In this document: positions 21,633 to 33,234 of the stretch, piece after piece
How positions within the stretch are numbered: the stretch's first letter is position 1
Layout: every line of letters starts with the position of its first letter
Made by a program: the position numbers and the translations under genes
From: Cliona cf. orientalis
Lineage: Eukaryota > Porifera > Demospongiae > Clionaida > Clionaidae
Length of the DNA: 64,000 nt
Assembly: GCA_963930775.1 (NCBI GenBank)
Contig: OZ005692.1
Span: 10,087,029 to 10,151,028 of the forward strand
Reading direction: 5' to 3'
The notes under the pieces: generated by a model
Database searches by the model: none
What the model was told of the DNA's origin: nothing
Seen by the model: the letters and a program-made list of their open reading frames with translations, nothing else

Positions 21633-24600
21633 TTATTGAGTAATATTGATGAATATCTTCTGATTTATACCATTAGCATCCGGTATCTCGCAACGATACC
21701 TCCCAGTCGGAGAAATGGTACCCTCTCTCCTGTTCAGTCGAATCAGTTGTTCCCCTCTGTCACGATAGAAATCCTGTCTGGCGCTATTGATTGGAACACG
21801 AACACCGTGGGGATAATAAAATTCTCCAAAACGGTTTGGCTGAGTGCCGCAGCAGTCCTGTTTGTCGGTCTTACAGAGAAGGGCATCGTCTCCTTCACCG
21901 ATGTTAAGAATACTGACCATACTGTTGTTCTCGTATCTCTCTTTGTTCAGTTCAAAGTACACAGCTGTGTTATTGGAAAGAATATGAACACATCAGTACT
22001 TGAGCTATAGAATTTCTCAACTAATTATCATACAAATATTTGTAACTTCCTATAGTTTGGGGGGGGGGGGGGGGACGTATACGTATAGGGGATCTATGAC
22101 TGAATGTATGTCAGGTCCTCCAGCTAGTAGCTAGACTGGAGAACTCAGACTATAGCTACATTCTTTATAATTGCTTACTTGATGGTTGAGATTTATAGCA
22201 ACCTGCATGTACAAAAATTTAATAATTAATTGCAGTTGTTTAGATAATTTATTGTATCACATACCAACTTCCTTTGGTGAGCTGTAAGGGCCAATGTTGG
22301 TGGAAGATACAACACGTACCTGTTTCAATACCAATTATGGTCTGAATAATACTCTATTACCATAGCTATACATGTAGTCTTCCATTTTAAAACTCACACC
22401 TGAACTGCAGTTGATTTTTTCTCAAGAAGATCTTTATCTGACTCTAGAAAGTTGTGAAAGGTTCCCCTTGTATCGACACGTCTTTCCACCGTCTCGTTAG
22501 TGTCTGGGTTAAACAGACGCACATCGTAGCCACTGATATCCCCACAGGAGACATTAGGAGAATTTCGCCAGTTGACGTGAGTGCAGTGGGGCTCAATTTC
22601 AGGTGGAGTCAAAACCGGCCCACTAGTAGGGGGAACAGCTGCAGAATAATTTTGAAGGTTAGTGCAAGTTATTACTCAGTACTATAGCCTTGTGCATTCC
22701 CATGTCCTGTAATCATATTCCCAGCTTCTGAATCCCACACATTTCTCATAAAAGACTATATAGAGAGTCTATAATAATATAGCATGAGGACTGCATGGGC
22801 CAGGGTATATATTGTTTAATTCAGTTACCTATTGTGGTAATCGAAGGAGGGACAGTTGGAGTGTACGATTCTGCATAACAATGAAATTTAATATTATTGA
22901 TAAAGTTATGCATACCAATAATATGTCACTGAAAGGAGTCTCATCTATAATCTCAATGACAAACATTAATTTTATTCACAGGCCGAAATTTATACCTGTT
23001 GTTGTCGGCGGTGCTGTAGTTGACTCTATGGGGCACTTTGAAGAATCAAACCAAATTTCTGTGTAATCAACGATGGATGTGGTGCCCCCACTTATTAACT
23101 GAGCCTGCAAAGCACAGGGATAATATTGTTATTCAGTATTATTATGCCTGTAGATACAGTAGATTGTATAGCTGCAGTTTAGTCCTGAAGTAATGTGTGC
23201 ACCAGACTAGCAAGATAGAGAGCCTACACTTATATTTATTGTCTCCTGACCAGTTTAGCTATACACATGTATTGGTAAATTGGGATATGCTAAGATGAAT
23301 GAATTATTCTGCTTACAGCAATAGTGACTGTAGAATAGTCCTCTGAAAAGTTTGCTATGAATCTGTAAGCTCCAAACGTTATGTCACCACCACCACTCTG
23401 AACTGAAAATTCAACACTTCCGCTCTCCGTCACATTTCTGCTAAATACCATATTCCTTCTGTTGTTATTCGTAGGATCCTCTCTTCCCAGTAGTTGTAGC
23501 CAGAGTGTGGGGGTAGGCTTCGCGCATGGCAAAAACGTAAGATCGAACAATTCGACGAAATTTTTCAGAAATGAGTTCTGGCTGAAGCACTGCACGCCAG
23601 AGCAATCAGATTTCCTCACACACTCCAGCTCTCTGGTGTTGATGCTGTTGGAAATTAAGTTATCAAGGCTCTCGCAGGCAAGCTGATCTGTATAATAAAC
23701 ATAATAATTGACCTACTAAAGGGAGCTATGAGGATTAAACTCCTTTAGCATGGGATAATGTCATGAAATGGTCTACAATGTACACATTACCAGAATTCTT
23801 AGTAGCTGCAGCCGCTACTGTGCTTTTTAGTGTAAGCCATGCAATATTTACAAAGAGAGTGATAGCTATATTATATGACATCTACCAGATAAAGTAATAA
23901 TGTGACCTTTGATTGTAAGGAACATTATTACCCCAAACTTTGATCGGATCATCATTGATGGAGTGCCATAAATGGAGATAGTTATTGTGAGTCTCAAGAG
24001 TACAACTTGTGCCATTCAATGTTGCAGGCCTACACAGAATGGCTATATACCATAATATTATATGGGCCCTCAAAGGCACAATGAATGGAAGCCATGGGAA
24101 GATATTTTATCAAGGGCCGTGTATCATTATACTTTGATCCTCACACTACACTGTCAATAGAGCGATTTTTTCCCACAATAGAGTAACAGGTGCTGATCCA
24201 AAAAATTTAGTACATGGAAGGTGGCTGACAGGGTGGCTACCCATAGTAAATCATACTGGTGTAAAGGGGGGTGGCTGGTTAATAATGGTGAACATCTCCT
24301 ATACTACGTTGCATAAAAGAACTGGTGAAGGGGGGGGGTGGCTAGCCACCCTATCCACCCCCCTGGATCAGCCCCTGAGTAACTAAAAGAACTGTTGACA
24401 ATAATATTAACTGTAGCTGAACGTTAATGTATATGTATATAATTTCAGCTGGCTTACGTACTTAAGACGGTACACTTTTCATTCTCTCTGTCGTATCCAT
24501 ACCCTGGTAAGCAGTGACATTGACCTCCGACAGGTGGAAACCATGAACCTCCCGAGAGGCAGAGAAGGGAAAAATGGGTATTATTATTTCTCGTTTGTGC

Positions 24601-25444
24601 GTTCTCCACACAATATCCCCTGACAACAGAAGATATACCAGCCACTATCGTCCCTGGAATACGGGTGGGATCGTTGCGTGAACTAGCTGGACAGACATGA
24701 TAGAAAACTAGCAGTCTAGTCACAACAATGCAAGAGTTTTCGTCTTGAATGGCAAAATAGAAAGATGAATGTTCAGAGTTGAAATTAGTGACAATAGTTT
24801 CATTCATTCTAGTCTCGGCAGTGTCCGACGATGAAACTCTTTCCACTTGCCGATAATTACTGATATTTCTTGCTGCGTTACCATTCTCTGTAGATGTCTC
24901 ATAGATGTGTGTGTTGAAGGTTTGCTGGCAGTTCAAGGTGGTGTCACAGTTGCGGAATTCAAACTCTATCGTCACGCTGACTTGAGACAGCCTTGTTCCA
25001 TTGACTGTCCTGTTGATGAGCTGTGTGATCAGCCAGTTGTCCTGTGGACCAGCACTGAACCCACACACTTGGACAGACTGTTCACATGGACGGTTCGAAT
25101 TCTGAATCCACTGTTAAGTAGGCATGCATGGTACATAAGATATACAAAATTTAATATAGAAAATTTATACTGTATGAACTTACATTGGTTGTTAATGATG
25201 GACTATTTCTCGTATCATTGTCCACCTGGTCCCACACAGCTCCAGTGTGGGGAGGGAGAAGGTTTTGATAGTTCCAGGAGTCCATCAGCACCCTCATGTT
25301 GGTGGAGTAGGCTGGTGTTGGAGCAACTCCTAGTGGTCTTAGCTCTTCACACAGTGTCTCCTCATCTCCTGGAGCCACGCCAGATCCAGGATTAGCAAGC
25401 ATCAAAAGCTGAACTAGCAGTGCCACCCAAAGAAAAGACGCCAT
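21633..25444 (-). CDS. Eph-receptor-like ectodomain with FN3 and Ig-like parts, 727 aa
   Basis: Exons: 25444-25184, 25110-24458, 24029-23932, 23687-23317, 23104-22996, 22870-22829, 22638-22400, 22319-22265, 22202-22179, 21964-21633; phases agree and sum to 728 codons. A signal peptide (FLWVALLVQLLMLA) is followed by an Eph ligand-binding domain: VLMDSWNYQ, VQVCGFSAGPQDNWLI, VSVTIEFEFRNC, SFYFAIQDENSCIVVTRLLV and FYHVCP match Eph landmarks. Then comes the first cysteine-rich module (GYCVEN, GSWFPPVGGQCHCLPGYGY). The second Eph cysteine module is missing. Instead there is an unrecognised Cys-rich region (KSDCSGVQCF), a Pro/Thr linker, one FN3 domain (EIEPHCTHVNW, SGYDVRLFNP) and a terminal Ig-like domain (GTISPTGRYRCEIPD). 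No membrane span or kinase is seen, so it is probably secreted. The join of exon 2 to exon 3 and the exon 3 donor are the weakest steps; two adjacent genes are possible. Confidence 0.68.
22058..22073. repeat. Poly-G run
   Basis: Sixteen G in a row within an intron of the Eph-like gene; length is likely unreliable in assembly. Confidence 0.8.
24187..24377. mobile_element. MITE-like element, CAGGTGCTGATCCA termini
   Basis: CAGGTGCTGATCCA at the left is mirrored by TGGATCAGCCCCTG at the right. Inside are GGTGGCTG/CAGCCACC-type repeats and poly-G. It sits in intron 2 of the Eph-like gene. A partial relative (CTTGGATCAGCCTCTG) lies near 33534-33550. Confidence 0.65.
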
Positions 25445-25518
25445 TCTTTCTCTATAGTGACTTTGGAATGCTGTGGTTTAGGATGCTTTATTGCAGGGTG
25501 GGGCAGGTAGCTCGCTCG

Positions 25519-25533
25519 TTCACGCATGCGCAA
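25519..25533. promoter_or_regulatory. NRF1-like GCATGCGCAA motif upstream of Eph-like gene
   Basis: CACGCATGCGCAAT lies about 80 bp upstream of the start codon at 25444. The NRF1 consensus is GCGCATGCGC. The paralogous Eph-like gene at 36259 has the same motif at a similar distance. The regulator is inferred from the motif only. Confidence 0.45.
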
Positions 25534-25762
25534 TAGCACCACGTTGTCGCTAGCTATAGCTGCGTGTACCTAGTACCTTTGCATAATATTATATAGTTTG
25601 CGTGTGGAGTGGCTAGGTAATAAATCTAATTACTCATAAATACTATCACATGACGCATTTATACAGATACGAACATTACTATTTATATTAGTGAAGCTAG
25701 AGATAATACTTGAAATCATTAAATTTTATAGCTAGCTGACCTTCAGCTGCATTAAATTAATA

Positions 25763-26116
25763 ATGATTGCTATCAAACTTAGTTTTGTGCTGCTCGCTGT
25801 TCACCTAAGCTTCAGCTTGGCTCAACCCCCTCCGCCCCCTCCAAGGGTCTCCAACTCATTCTCAACAAAGGTAAATTATCATAAACTTTCATTATAAGAA
25901 GAACACAGTATGTTATTAAATCTATTCTACTTGAATTTTAGATCAGACAGCTGAATGCTGGAGTAGTGACTCAAGGTGTATATAATATTATAATAGCTAT
26001 AAGCCATTGTAACATACATACTAAATTGGACCAGACGTTCAACATACACCATCATCTGTATAATACTATTATGCTAGCCTTGTTTCCAGACTCTCTCAGT
26101 GATATGTGAAAATCAT

Positions 26117-26148
<32 letters not shown>

Positions 26149-27031
26149 GGTGGAGACAAGACCATCTTATTTTTATTCCCATGGCAGCTTTTCGATGCTG
26201 TATGCTTAAACAATAGCCGAGAAACCTGGCGATATTTAAAGTTTTATCATGCATTTACGCTGTGTTTCATGCATGCATGCAGGTGAACTTTTCATTAACC
26301 ATGAGCTGAATAAAGAGCTGCAGATCATCGAGCTTGGAAGCACCACCAATAAAGACGCTGGCAAAGTGCACATCCTCGACATTGGAAGCACAAAGAAAGA
26401 ATATCAACTCCTTGAGTAAACCCCCCCCCCCCCCCCCCATTCATAATAATTACATATGCAGCATTAAACTTAAATTTTCCCTATACGTAGGCCTTTTGAT
26501 TTCTGCATTATTCCCCCTGTTGAGGTAACACTCCACCCAGTGTGGTCCTGGCTGGTCAATGCTACTCTCAAGGGAACAGAGAAGTTTCAAGGAAAAGATG
26601 TCAATGTCTGGATCTTAAAGGTTAGCCTACAGTGAGTGTTCTCATAATAATATACCCACAATGTGATATGGCAATGATGATTTTTATGTCAGAGTAGCTA
26701 ATTAAACTTTCAATCGTTGAAGGAGAAAAATAAATTTAGCTACAGTGAAGGAGAAGAGGTTTTTATTTATTATTGTTGTCTCAACTTTTAGAATAAACGT
26801 GGTGAGATCATAAAGGAGGCAGGATTTCTTGCTCTGGATGAAGATACTCCCGTCTACATAGTGGGCAGTGATACTGGCGGTCCAATGATTTTCGACGACT
26901 ATAAAAACCGTGCCCCACCCGCATCAAATTTTACCATTCCAGGGACGTGTACCGAAAGCTCACGTACCCCTCAAGATCACATAACCAATACTGTCTTTGG
27001 CAAGGCCCTAAGGAAGTTCAGAATCACTTGA
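25763..27031 (+). CDS. Secreted ependymin-related-like protein 1, 214 aa
   Basis: Five exons: 25763-25870, 25942-25975 (34 nt), 26283-26415, 26491-26620, 26792-27031, in phase. A signal peptide (LSFVLLAVHLSFSLA) gives way to QPPPPPPRVSNSFSTK. Then ELFINHELNKELQIIEL, EYQLLEPFDFC, VWSWLVNA, DVNVWILK, EAGFLALDEDTPVYIV and GGPMIFDDYKNRAPPASNF-TIPGTC. The order (a beta-strand Y/F-D-x-x-L-N, a first Cys, V-W strands, then FxxY-x-N-xxPP-x-F-P-x-C) is like the ependymin-related (EPDR/LolA-fold) family, which binds hydrophobic ligands outside cells. It has fewer Cys than vertebrate EPDR, so the family call is moderate. First and most diverged member of the left part of the array. Confidence 0.65.
26118..26147. 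repeat. Poly-G run
   Basis: About 30 G in a row in intron 2 of array gene 1; a mirror poly-C run of about 18 nt sits at 26420-26438 in the next intron. Confidence 0.85.
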
Positions 27032-27216
27032 GAATTTGAATTGAAAAAAAATTTCTTTTAAATTTTGTTCTGTCTATAATCTTCAGTGGTACCTAGCTAC
27101 ATAATTTATAATAATATGCAGTAGCAGATGGTTCTTCTGAACTTATTAGCTATTCATTACATGTATATATAGTTCTAATTATGACAATGTCATGTGAGAT
27201 GAATTTGTCATCGAGC

Positions 27217-27224
27217 TATAAATA
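27217..27224 (+). promoter_or_regulatory. TATA box of array gene 2
   Basis: TATAAATA about 100 bp before the ATG, inside a block conserved upstream of array genes 2, 3 and 4 (GAGCTATAAATATTG … AAGCACACTTACTCTGTCCATG). Confidence 0.55.
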
Positions 27225-27324
27225 TTGGTAGCTATCAGTAGCTATAATATGAAGCACACTTACTCTGTCCATGCATGCAGTCAGTGCCTAGCCGATACCT
27301 TGAGATCTGCACTGGGATATCAGT

Positions 27325-28532
27325 ATGGCTTTTCTTAGAACAATTTTAATATGTGCCAGTCTCGCATTCCTACAGCTAGCTGTTGCTCAGCCACCCCCTC
27401 CAGGTGCTCCAAGGCTCTCTAACTCCTTCTCTTCAAAAGTGAGTGACCTAGACTAATAGTATGTAGCTGTGTGTGTGCATGTGTGTGTGTGTGTGTGTGT
27501 ATGTGACGTGTGTGTATATAAATATGTGTATGTATCCACAAGTCTACATAATGTATATTAAGTCAGCTAGAGTGTGAGTGAACCACATTATTATGCTGAT
27601 ATGCACTCATTCCTAGCTGTCTATAATATATAGCTCTATACAGATCTATTCTATGCATACAACATAATTATAGATCACAATACTGAAGAGTAGCTCAGAG
27701 GTGACATGTAAGTATGCATACATTTATAATAATATTACTTTGTCAGTGTATGTAAAATTAAATTTTCTCTCTCAGCTGAAATATTTGTTGACTATAAACT
27801 AAACAAGTCCTTGCACATTACCAACCTCGGGACTGAGGGCGCAGCCAAGGTATATTTGCTCACCATTGGAGAGGAAAAGAAAACTTATCGATATCTTGAG
27901 TGAGTAGGACTGTTTATTGCCCAAAGTACGTTCATTGTCCATCATAGAATTGGAACAATCCCAGATCCATAATACTTAATTCAGAGAATTAATTGATTTG
28001 TACTGATAAATCTGTATGGTTAGGTTACTATTCACCAATTCTGAATCTTGATACAGACCATTTGATTACTGTACCATTGATCCTGAGCCGGGTGTTGTCG
28101 CTCCAATGTGGTCTTGGCTGAATGCGGACAATTCCTACTGGAGGGAACAAATACTTTTTTATAAGAAAAAACTTGTCGGAGTGTGGCAGACACGTGAGGT
28201 ACATAATCAATGTCATAATTATAATAATAGCCTTGTCCCAGCCCAATTATATTCAGATTTTCATTATTATTCAGAATTATTATAATACTACTGGAGTTAT
28301 GAAAGAGGCAGCATTTACACCTGAAGATAATTTTAATACGCCAGTTTACTTTGTGAGCAGCATTGGTGATGGGCCGATGATTTTTGAAGACTACAAGAAC
28401 AGCACTCCACCGGAGTCGATGTTTACAATCCCAGAGATCTGTAAGATGATACCACTGCCAACTACCCCACTTCCATTTAGTAGCTCTCTTGATTCATCAG
28501 AAAAATTTAAAATGCTCAAGACACATAATTAA
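27325..28532 (+). CDS. Secreted ependymin-related-like protein 2, 223 aa
   Basis: Exons: 27325-27438, 27674-27707 (34 nt), 27776-27899, 28057-28198, 28275-28532. Signal peptide MAFLRTILICASLAFLQLAV, then QPPPPGAPRLSNSFSSK, EIFVDYKLNKSLHITNL, TYRYLEPFDYC, APMWSWLNADNSY, VGVWQTRE, TGVMKEAAFTPED and GPMIFEDYKNSTPPESMF-TIPEIC. The exon sizes and phases equal those of the other array genes. Members 2, 3 and 4 are nearly identical through exons, introns and flanks, so they are recent tandem copies. A short GT repeat lies in intron 1. It is expected to be secreted, having a signal peptide and no membrane span. A tail of about 35 residues (IPLPTTPLPFSSSLDSSE) after the last Cys is specific to members 2-4. 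Confidence 0.68.
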
Positions 28533-28761
28533 TATCGGCTATACTATGACAAAATTTTCTTTTCTATACTTTTCTCTATTAGAACAATAAAATTTGTTCC
28601 TACTATAATAACAATATTATTATACAGTGGCACCTAGCTGCATATTAATAATAATTATGCAGTAGCAGATGGTTCCTCTGGACTGACTTATTAGCTATTC
28701 ATTACATGTACAGTCCTAATTATGCCAGACAATGTCATGTGAGATGAATTTGTCATTGAGC

Positions 28762-28769
28762 TATAAATA
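28762..28769 (+). promoter_or_regulatory. TATA box of array gene 3
   Basis: TATAAATA about 95 bp before the ATG, in the same conserved upstream block as array gene 2. Confidence 0.55.
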
Positions 28770-28863
28770 TTGGTAGCTATCAGCAGCTACGTATATGAAG
28801 CACACTTACTCTGTCCATGCTGTTGCCTGATACCTTGAGCTCTGCACTGCATGGGATATCAGT

Positions 28864-30249
28864 ATGGCTTTTCTCAGAACGATTTTATGTACCAGTCTCG
28901 CATTCCTACAGCTAGTTGCTGCTCAGCCACCCCCTCCATACCCCTCAAGGCTCTCCAACTCCTTCTCTTCAAAAGTGAGTGACCTAGACTAATAGTAGCT
29001 ATGTGTGTGTGTATTTGTTGTAATTAAGTTACTAAGCAACCAAGTACAGTAGAGTAGTGTTCAAGAGTTTTATAAAACTGGTTGTTGAGCAGTCACCCAG
29101 AGTACATGCCATACACTCTAGCCACAATCCAATTAGGTGTGCAGGATTACATAATCCTACATTACCAACAGTGCTAGATACAACAAAATAGTTATCTGTC
29201 ATATTGCTCACTCACTGACAGATAACTATTATGTGTGTGTGTGTGTGTAAGTGTATGACATTGTATCCACAAGTGTACATATTTGCAGGGCTCATATTGC
29301 TCACTCACTGACAGATAACTATTTTATTGTATCTAGAATCCTAGCTGCATGTATATAGTATAGCTCTATTATAATACAGATCTATTCTATGCATGCCACA
29401 TACAGATCACAATACTGAACAGTGGCTCAGAGGTGACATGTAAGTATGCATACATTAATTTTTATAATCTTATTATTATATCAGTGTATGTAGAATTAAA
29501 TTTTCTCTCTCATGCAGCTGAAATGTTTGTCGACTACGAACTAAAGAAGTCCTTGCAGATTACCAACCTCGGAACTGAGGGGGCAGCCAAGGTATATTTG
29601 CTCACCATTGGAGAGGAAAAGAAAACCTATCAATATCTTGAGTGAGTAGCTATGAATTGCTCAAAGTACGTTCATTGTCCATCATAGAATTGGAACAATC
29701 CCAGATCCATACTTAATTCAGAGAGTTGATTGATTTGTACTGATAAATCTGTATAGTTTAGTTACTATTCACCAATTCTGAATCTTGATATAGACCATTT
29801 GATTACTGTACCATTGATCCTGAGCCGGGCGTTGTTGCTCCAATGTGGTCTTGGCTGGATCCGGACAATGCCTACTACAGGGAACAAGTACTTTATTATA
29901 AAGGAAAACTTGTCGGAGTGTGGCAGACATATGAGGTACATAATCAATTATCATAATTATAATAGCCTTGTCCCAGCCCATAATTCAGATTTTCGTTATT
30001 ATTCAGAATAATAATAATACTGGAGTTATGAAAGAGGCAGCGTTTGCAGCTCCAGATCTCAAGACACCAGTTTACTTTGTGAGCAACATTAGTGATGGAC
30101 CGATGATTTTTGCAGACTATGATAACAGCACTCCACCGGAGTCGATGTTTACAATCCCAGAGATCTGTAAGAAGATACCACTGCCAACTACCCCACTCCC
30201 ATTCATTGATTCATCAGCAACTTTCAAAATGCTCAAGATACTTAATTAA
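28864..30249 (+). CDS. Secreted ependymin-related-like protein 3, 217 aa
   Basis: Exons: 28864-28974, 29406-29439 (34 nt), 29518-29641, 29794-29935, 30007-30249, all in phase. Its sequence closely follows member 2: TILCTSLAFLQLVAAQ, EMFVDYELKKSLQITNL, PFDYCTIDPEPGVVAPMWSW, VGVWQTYE and MIFADYDNSTPPESMF-TIPEIC. Intron 1 carries an extra segment of about 280 bp that is absent from the sister copies. It contains the word TGCTCACTCACTGACAGATA twice and its partial inverse, which suggests a small element inserted after duplication. An Asn-rich start to exon 5 (NNNNTGVMKE) differs from member 2 (NYYNTTG). Secreted, function unknown. Confidence 0.68.
29014..29330. repeat. Insertion in intron 1 of array gene 3
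   Basis: Sequence absent from the same intron of genes 2 and 4. It has CATATTGCTCACTCACTGAC twice (about 29200 and 29289) and AGTTATCTGTCA/TGACAGATAACT as inverted words, as a small mobile element might leave. Confidence 0.45.
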
Positions 30250-30459
30250 TATCAGATACTATGACAGAATTTTCTTTTTCTGCTTATCTCTATTAGAGCA
30301 ATAAATTAAATTTATTTCTACTATATACAGTGGCACCTATAACTACATAATAATAATTATGCAGTAGCAGATGGTTCTTCTGGACTGACTTATTAATTAT
30401 TCATTACATGTACAGTTCAAATTATGACAATGTCATATGAGATGAATTTGTCATTGAGC

Positions 30460-30467
30460 TATAAATA
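30460..30467 (+). promoter_or_regulatory. TATA box of array gene 4
   Basis: TATAAATA about 95 bp before the ATG; third copy of the conserved upstream block. Confidence 0.55.
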
Positions 30468-30561
30468 TTGCATGGTAGCTATCAGCAGCTACGTATATGA
30501 AGCACACTTACTCTGTCCATGCAGTTGCCTGATACCTTGAGATCTGCACTGGGATATCAGT

Positions 30562-30701
30562 ATGGCTTTTCTCAGAACGATTTTATGTACCAGTCTCGCA
30601 TTCCTACAGCTAGTTGCTGCTCAGCCAACCCCTCTATATCCCCCAAAGCTCTCCAACTCCTTCTCTTCAAAAGTGAGTGACCTAGACTTATAGTATGTAG
30701 C

Positions 30702-30794
<93 letters not shown>

Positions 30795-31832
30795 GTGTAT
30801 GTGAGTATGTGGCATGAGTGAGTGTGTATGTGTATGTATCCCCCGGCCACATGTCAAGTCTACATAATAATATAAGTCAGCTAGAGTGTAGTGAATCGTA
30901 TTATTATGCTGATATGCACGCATTCCTAGCTGTCTATAGTATAGCTCTATACGGATCTATTCCATGCATGCAATATACAGATCACAATACTGAACAGTGG
31001 CTCAGAGGTGACATGTAAGTATGCATACATTTATAATAATATTATTTTGTCAGTGTATGTAGAATTAAATTTTCTCTCTCAGCTGAAATGTTTGTCGACT
31101 ATGGACTAAACAAGTCCTTGCAGATTACCAACCTCGGGACTGAGGGCGCAGCCAAGGTATATTTGCTCACCATTGGAGAGGAAAAGAAAACTTATCGATA
31201 TCTTGAGTGAGTATGACGGCTTATTGCTCAAAGTAGCTACGTTCATTGTCCATCATAGAATTGGAACAATCCCAGATCCGTACTTATTAATTCAGAGAGT
31301 TAATTGATTTGTACTGATAAATCTGTATGGTTAAGTTACTATTCGCCAATTCTGAATCTTGATATAGACCATTTGATTACTGTACCATTGATCCTGAGCC
31401 GGGCGTTGTTGCTCCAATGTGGTCTTGGCTGGATCAGAATCATGCCTACTGCAGGGAACAAGTATTTTTTTATAAGGGAGAACTTGTCGCAGTGTTTCAG
31501 ACATATGAGGTACATAATCAATGTCATAATTATAATAGCCTTGTCCCAGCCCAATCATTCAGATTTTCATTATTATTCAGAATTATTATAATACTACTGG
31601 AGTTATGAAAGAGGCAGCATTTTCAGGCCCGGGTTCAGATCTCAAGACACCAGTTTACTTCGTGAGCAGCACTGGGGATGGGCCGATGATTTTTGAAGAC
31701 TACAAGAACAGCACTCCACCAGAGTCGATGTTTACAATCCCAGAGAGTTGTAAGAAGAAACCTCTACCAACCATCCCACTTCCGCTCACTAACTCTCTTG
31801 ATTTTTTGAAGATGCTCAGGACACTTAATTAA
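30562..31832 (+). CDS. Secreted ependymin-related-like protein 4, 220 aa
   Basis: Exons: 30562-30672, 30981-31014 (34 nt), 31083-31206, 31368-31509, 31581-31832, in phase. Signal peptide as in member 3; then QPTPLYPPKLSNSFSSK, EMFVDYGLNKSLQITNL, PFDYCTIDPEPGVVAPMWSW, DQNHAYCREQVFFY, VAVFQTYE, EAAFSGPGSDLKTPVYFV and MIFEDYKNSTPPESMF-TIPESC. The added Cys in NHAYC breaks the two-Cys rule of its sisters and could leave a free thiol. Intron 1 holds a (GT)n run of about 100 nt where gene 2 has a short one, so the same ancestral microsatellite has expanded here. Confidence 0.68.
30704..30800. repeat. (GT)n microsatellite
   Basis: About 48 GT units in intron 1 of array gene 4; homologous to the short GT runs in introns 1 of genes 2 (about 27475-27500) and 3 (about 29232-29248). 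Confidence 0.9.
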
Positions 31833-32008
31833 TTATTAATATCTTAGCCTGCTAGCTAACTGTTGATTAGTTTTTCATTCATTGTGCCCAATTCCAGTAT
31901 AAATGTAAAGCGTGATGGAGATGGGTGATAACTATGCATTGGGTACCAAAGGACAAACAATTATAATGGTCACATGACTGACCATAATTAAGATATTAGC
32001 TGACAGAA

Positions 32009-32892
32009 ATGACAATGGCATATTTCGGAGTGACTGCTCTCCTAGCCAATTTAGCATTGGTTTTTGTTGTCAGTACTAGTGGACAAGCTCCTCCAGTGAG
32101 ACCAAGACTATCTGAATCTTTTTCAGCTGAGGTTAGTGAATTATTATACTAACTATAGTAGCAACAAAAATAACAAAAGTTTCCACTTGTTTTAGTACAC
32201 CAGATCTGGATTGGGGACAGAGCTGAGAGGTATGTTTCTTTACTGAGCAGCACCAATTATTGCCAGGCATGGACATCAATATTTTTTATAGGTAGTATCT
32301 ATCGCATCTATGAGGAGGGAAAGCAGTTTCAAGTAGAGCAGATGGGAGGCCATGACGGCTTGGTGAACACTCTTACAAGGGCCGACTTAAAAACTCAGTA
32401 CAAATACTTTCTGTGAGTATTACAACAACTATTTACTAGTTAGGGGAGCTATTATAAGTATCTTTGAATTTTTGACCATTTAGCTATAGCTTTTCATATG
32501 AATTTCAGGCCATTTGATTACTGCTCTAGCACCAGTGATCCAAGCATTAGTGTGGTTCGAGCTTGGACATGGATTGACAAGGCAAAGTACGTCGGCCTGA
32601 AGGAATTCAAACAGAGGAGAGTGAACGTCTGGGCTTACAATGTACGCATCTCTATTTAAAGTTAAAACATATTTGATAGTTGCATAATAAAATTGAAATT
32701 TTTTTTCAGGACACACAGAAGAATGTATACAGTGAGATGGGAGTGTCAGCAGAGAATGCAAACGAGCCTGTCTTTATTTTTGATGATTCAGCAACGTCCG
32801 ATTCATTTGGATTGACAGTGTTTCAGACGTTCATAAACACCGCCTCTCCGCCATCGAAATTTGATGTCCCAAAAATTTGTGAACAGAACTGA
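32009..32892 (+). CDS. Secreted ependymin-related-like protein 5, 197 aa
   Basis: Exons: 32009-32131, 32196-32229 (34 nt), 32292-32412, 32509-32641, 32710-32892, in phase. Signal peptide (ALLANLALVFVVSTSG), then QAPPVRPRLSESFSAE, SIYRIYEEGKQFQVEQM, YKYFLPFDYC, VVRAWTWIDKAKYVGL, RVNVWAYND, VYSEMGVSAENANEPVFIF and LTVFQTFINTASPPSKF-DVPKIC. The chain ends five residues after the last Cys, so it lacks the extended tail of members 2-4. FQTFIN-PP-F-P-C is the best match in the array to the ependymin-type C-terminus. It is well diverged from 1-4 and closer to 6 and 7. The 34-nt exon 2 and all phases are kept, which supports common descent. Confidence 0.68.
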
Positions 32893-33234
32893 TTTCCTAC
32901 GCAGATACATTGAATAATAATAATAATAATTATGTGCTGTGTTTAATGACAATGCTGCACCTCTATGTGGGAGTAATAGCTAATGGATATGTATAGTCTT
33001 AGTGGACTCTGCATGTGACTGCTTCATATCCAAATTAGGAAGTCAGTGAAATACATTCATAACTGTTACACTGAAGTGTTAATTACTCACATGATGGCTA
33101 TACAATGTGTCTCTATGGATACAATAATCTAGATGCACGCTATTGAACTGTAGGTAACACTCCACAGACTTTAGGTGTTTGGGACCATTAAAATTTTAAG
33201 CATCATTCTAGCGGTTTCTTGTTCAAATTAAGGA

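Noticed and set aside
22454-22687. Plus-strand open frame at the FN3 exon
   Set aside because: Antisense shadow of the FN3 exon of the Eph-like gene.
23882-24079. Start of a separate gene with a signal peptide at 24079
   Set aside because: The codon there is GTG, not ATG, with no in-frame ATG; an acceptor inside the frame joins in phase to the preceding Eph-like exon.
30572-30923. His-Thr repeat proteins on the minus strand
   Set aside because: Translation of a (GT)n microsatellite in the intron of array gene 4.
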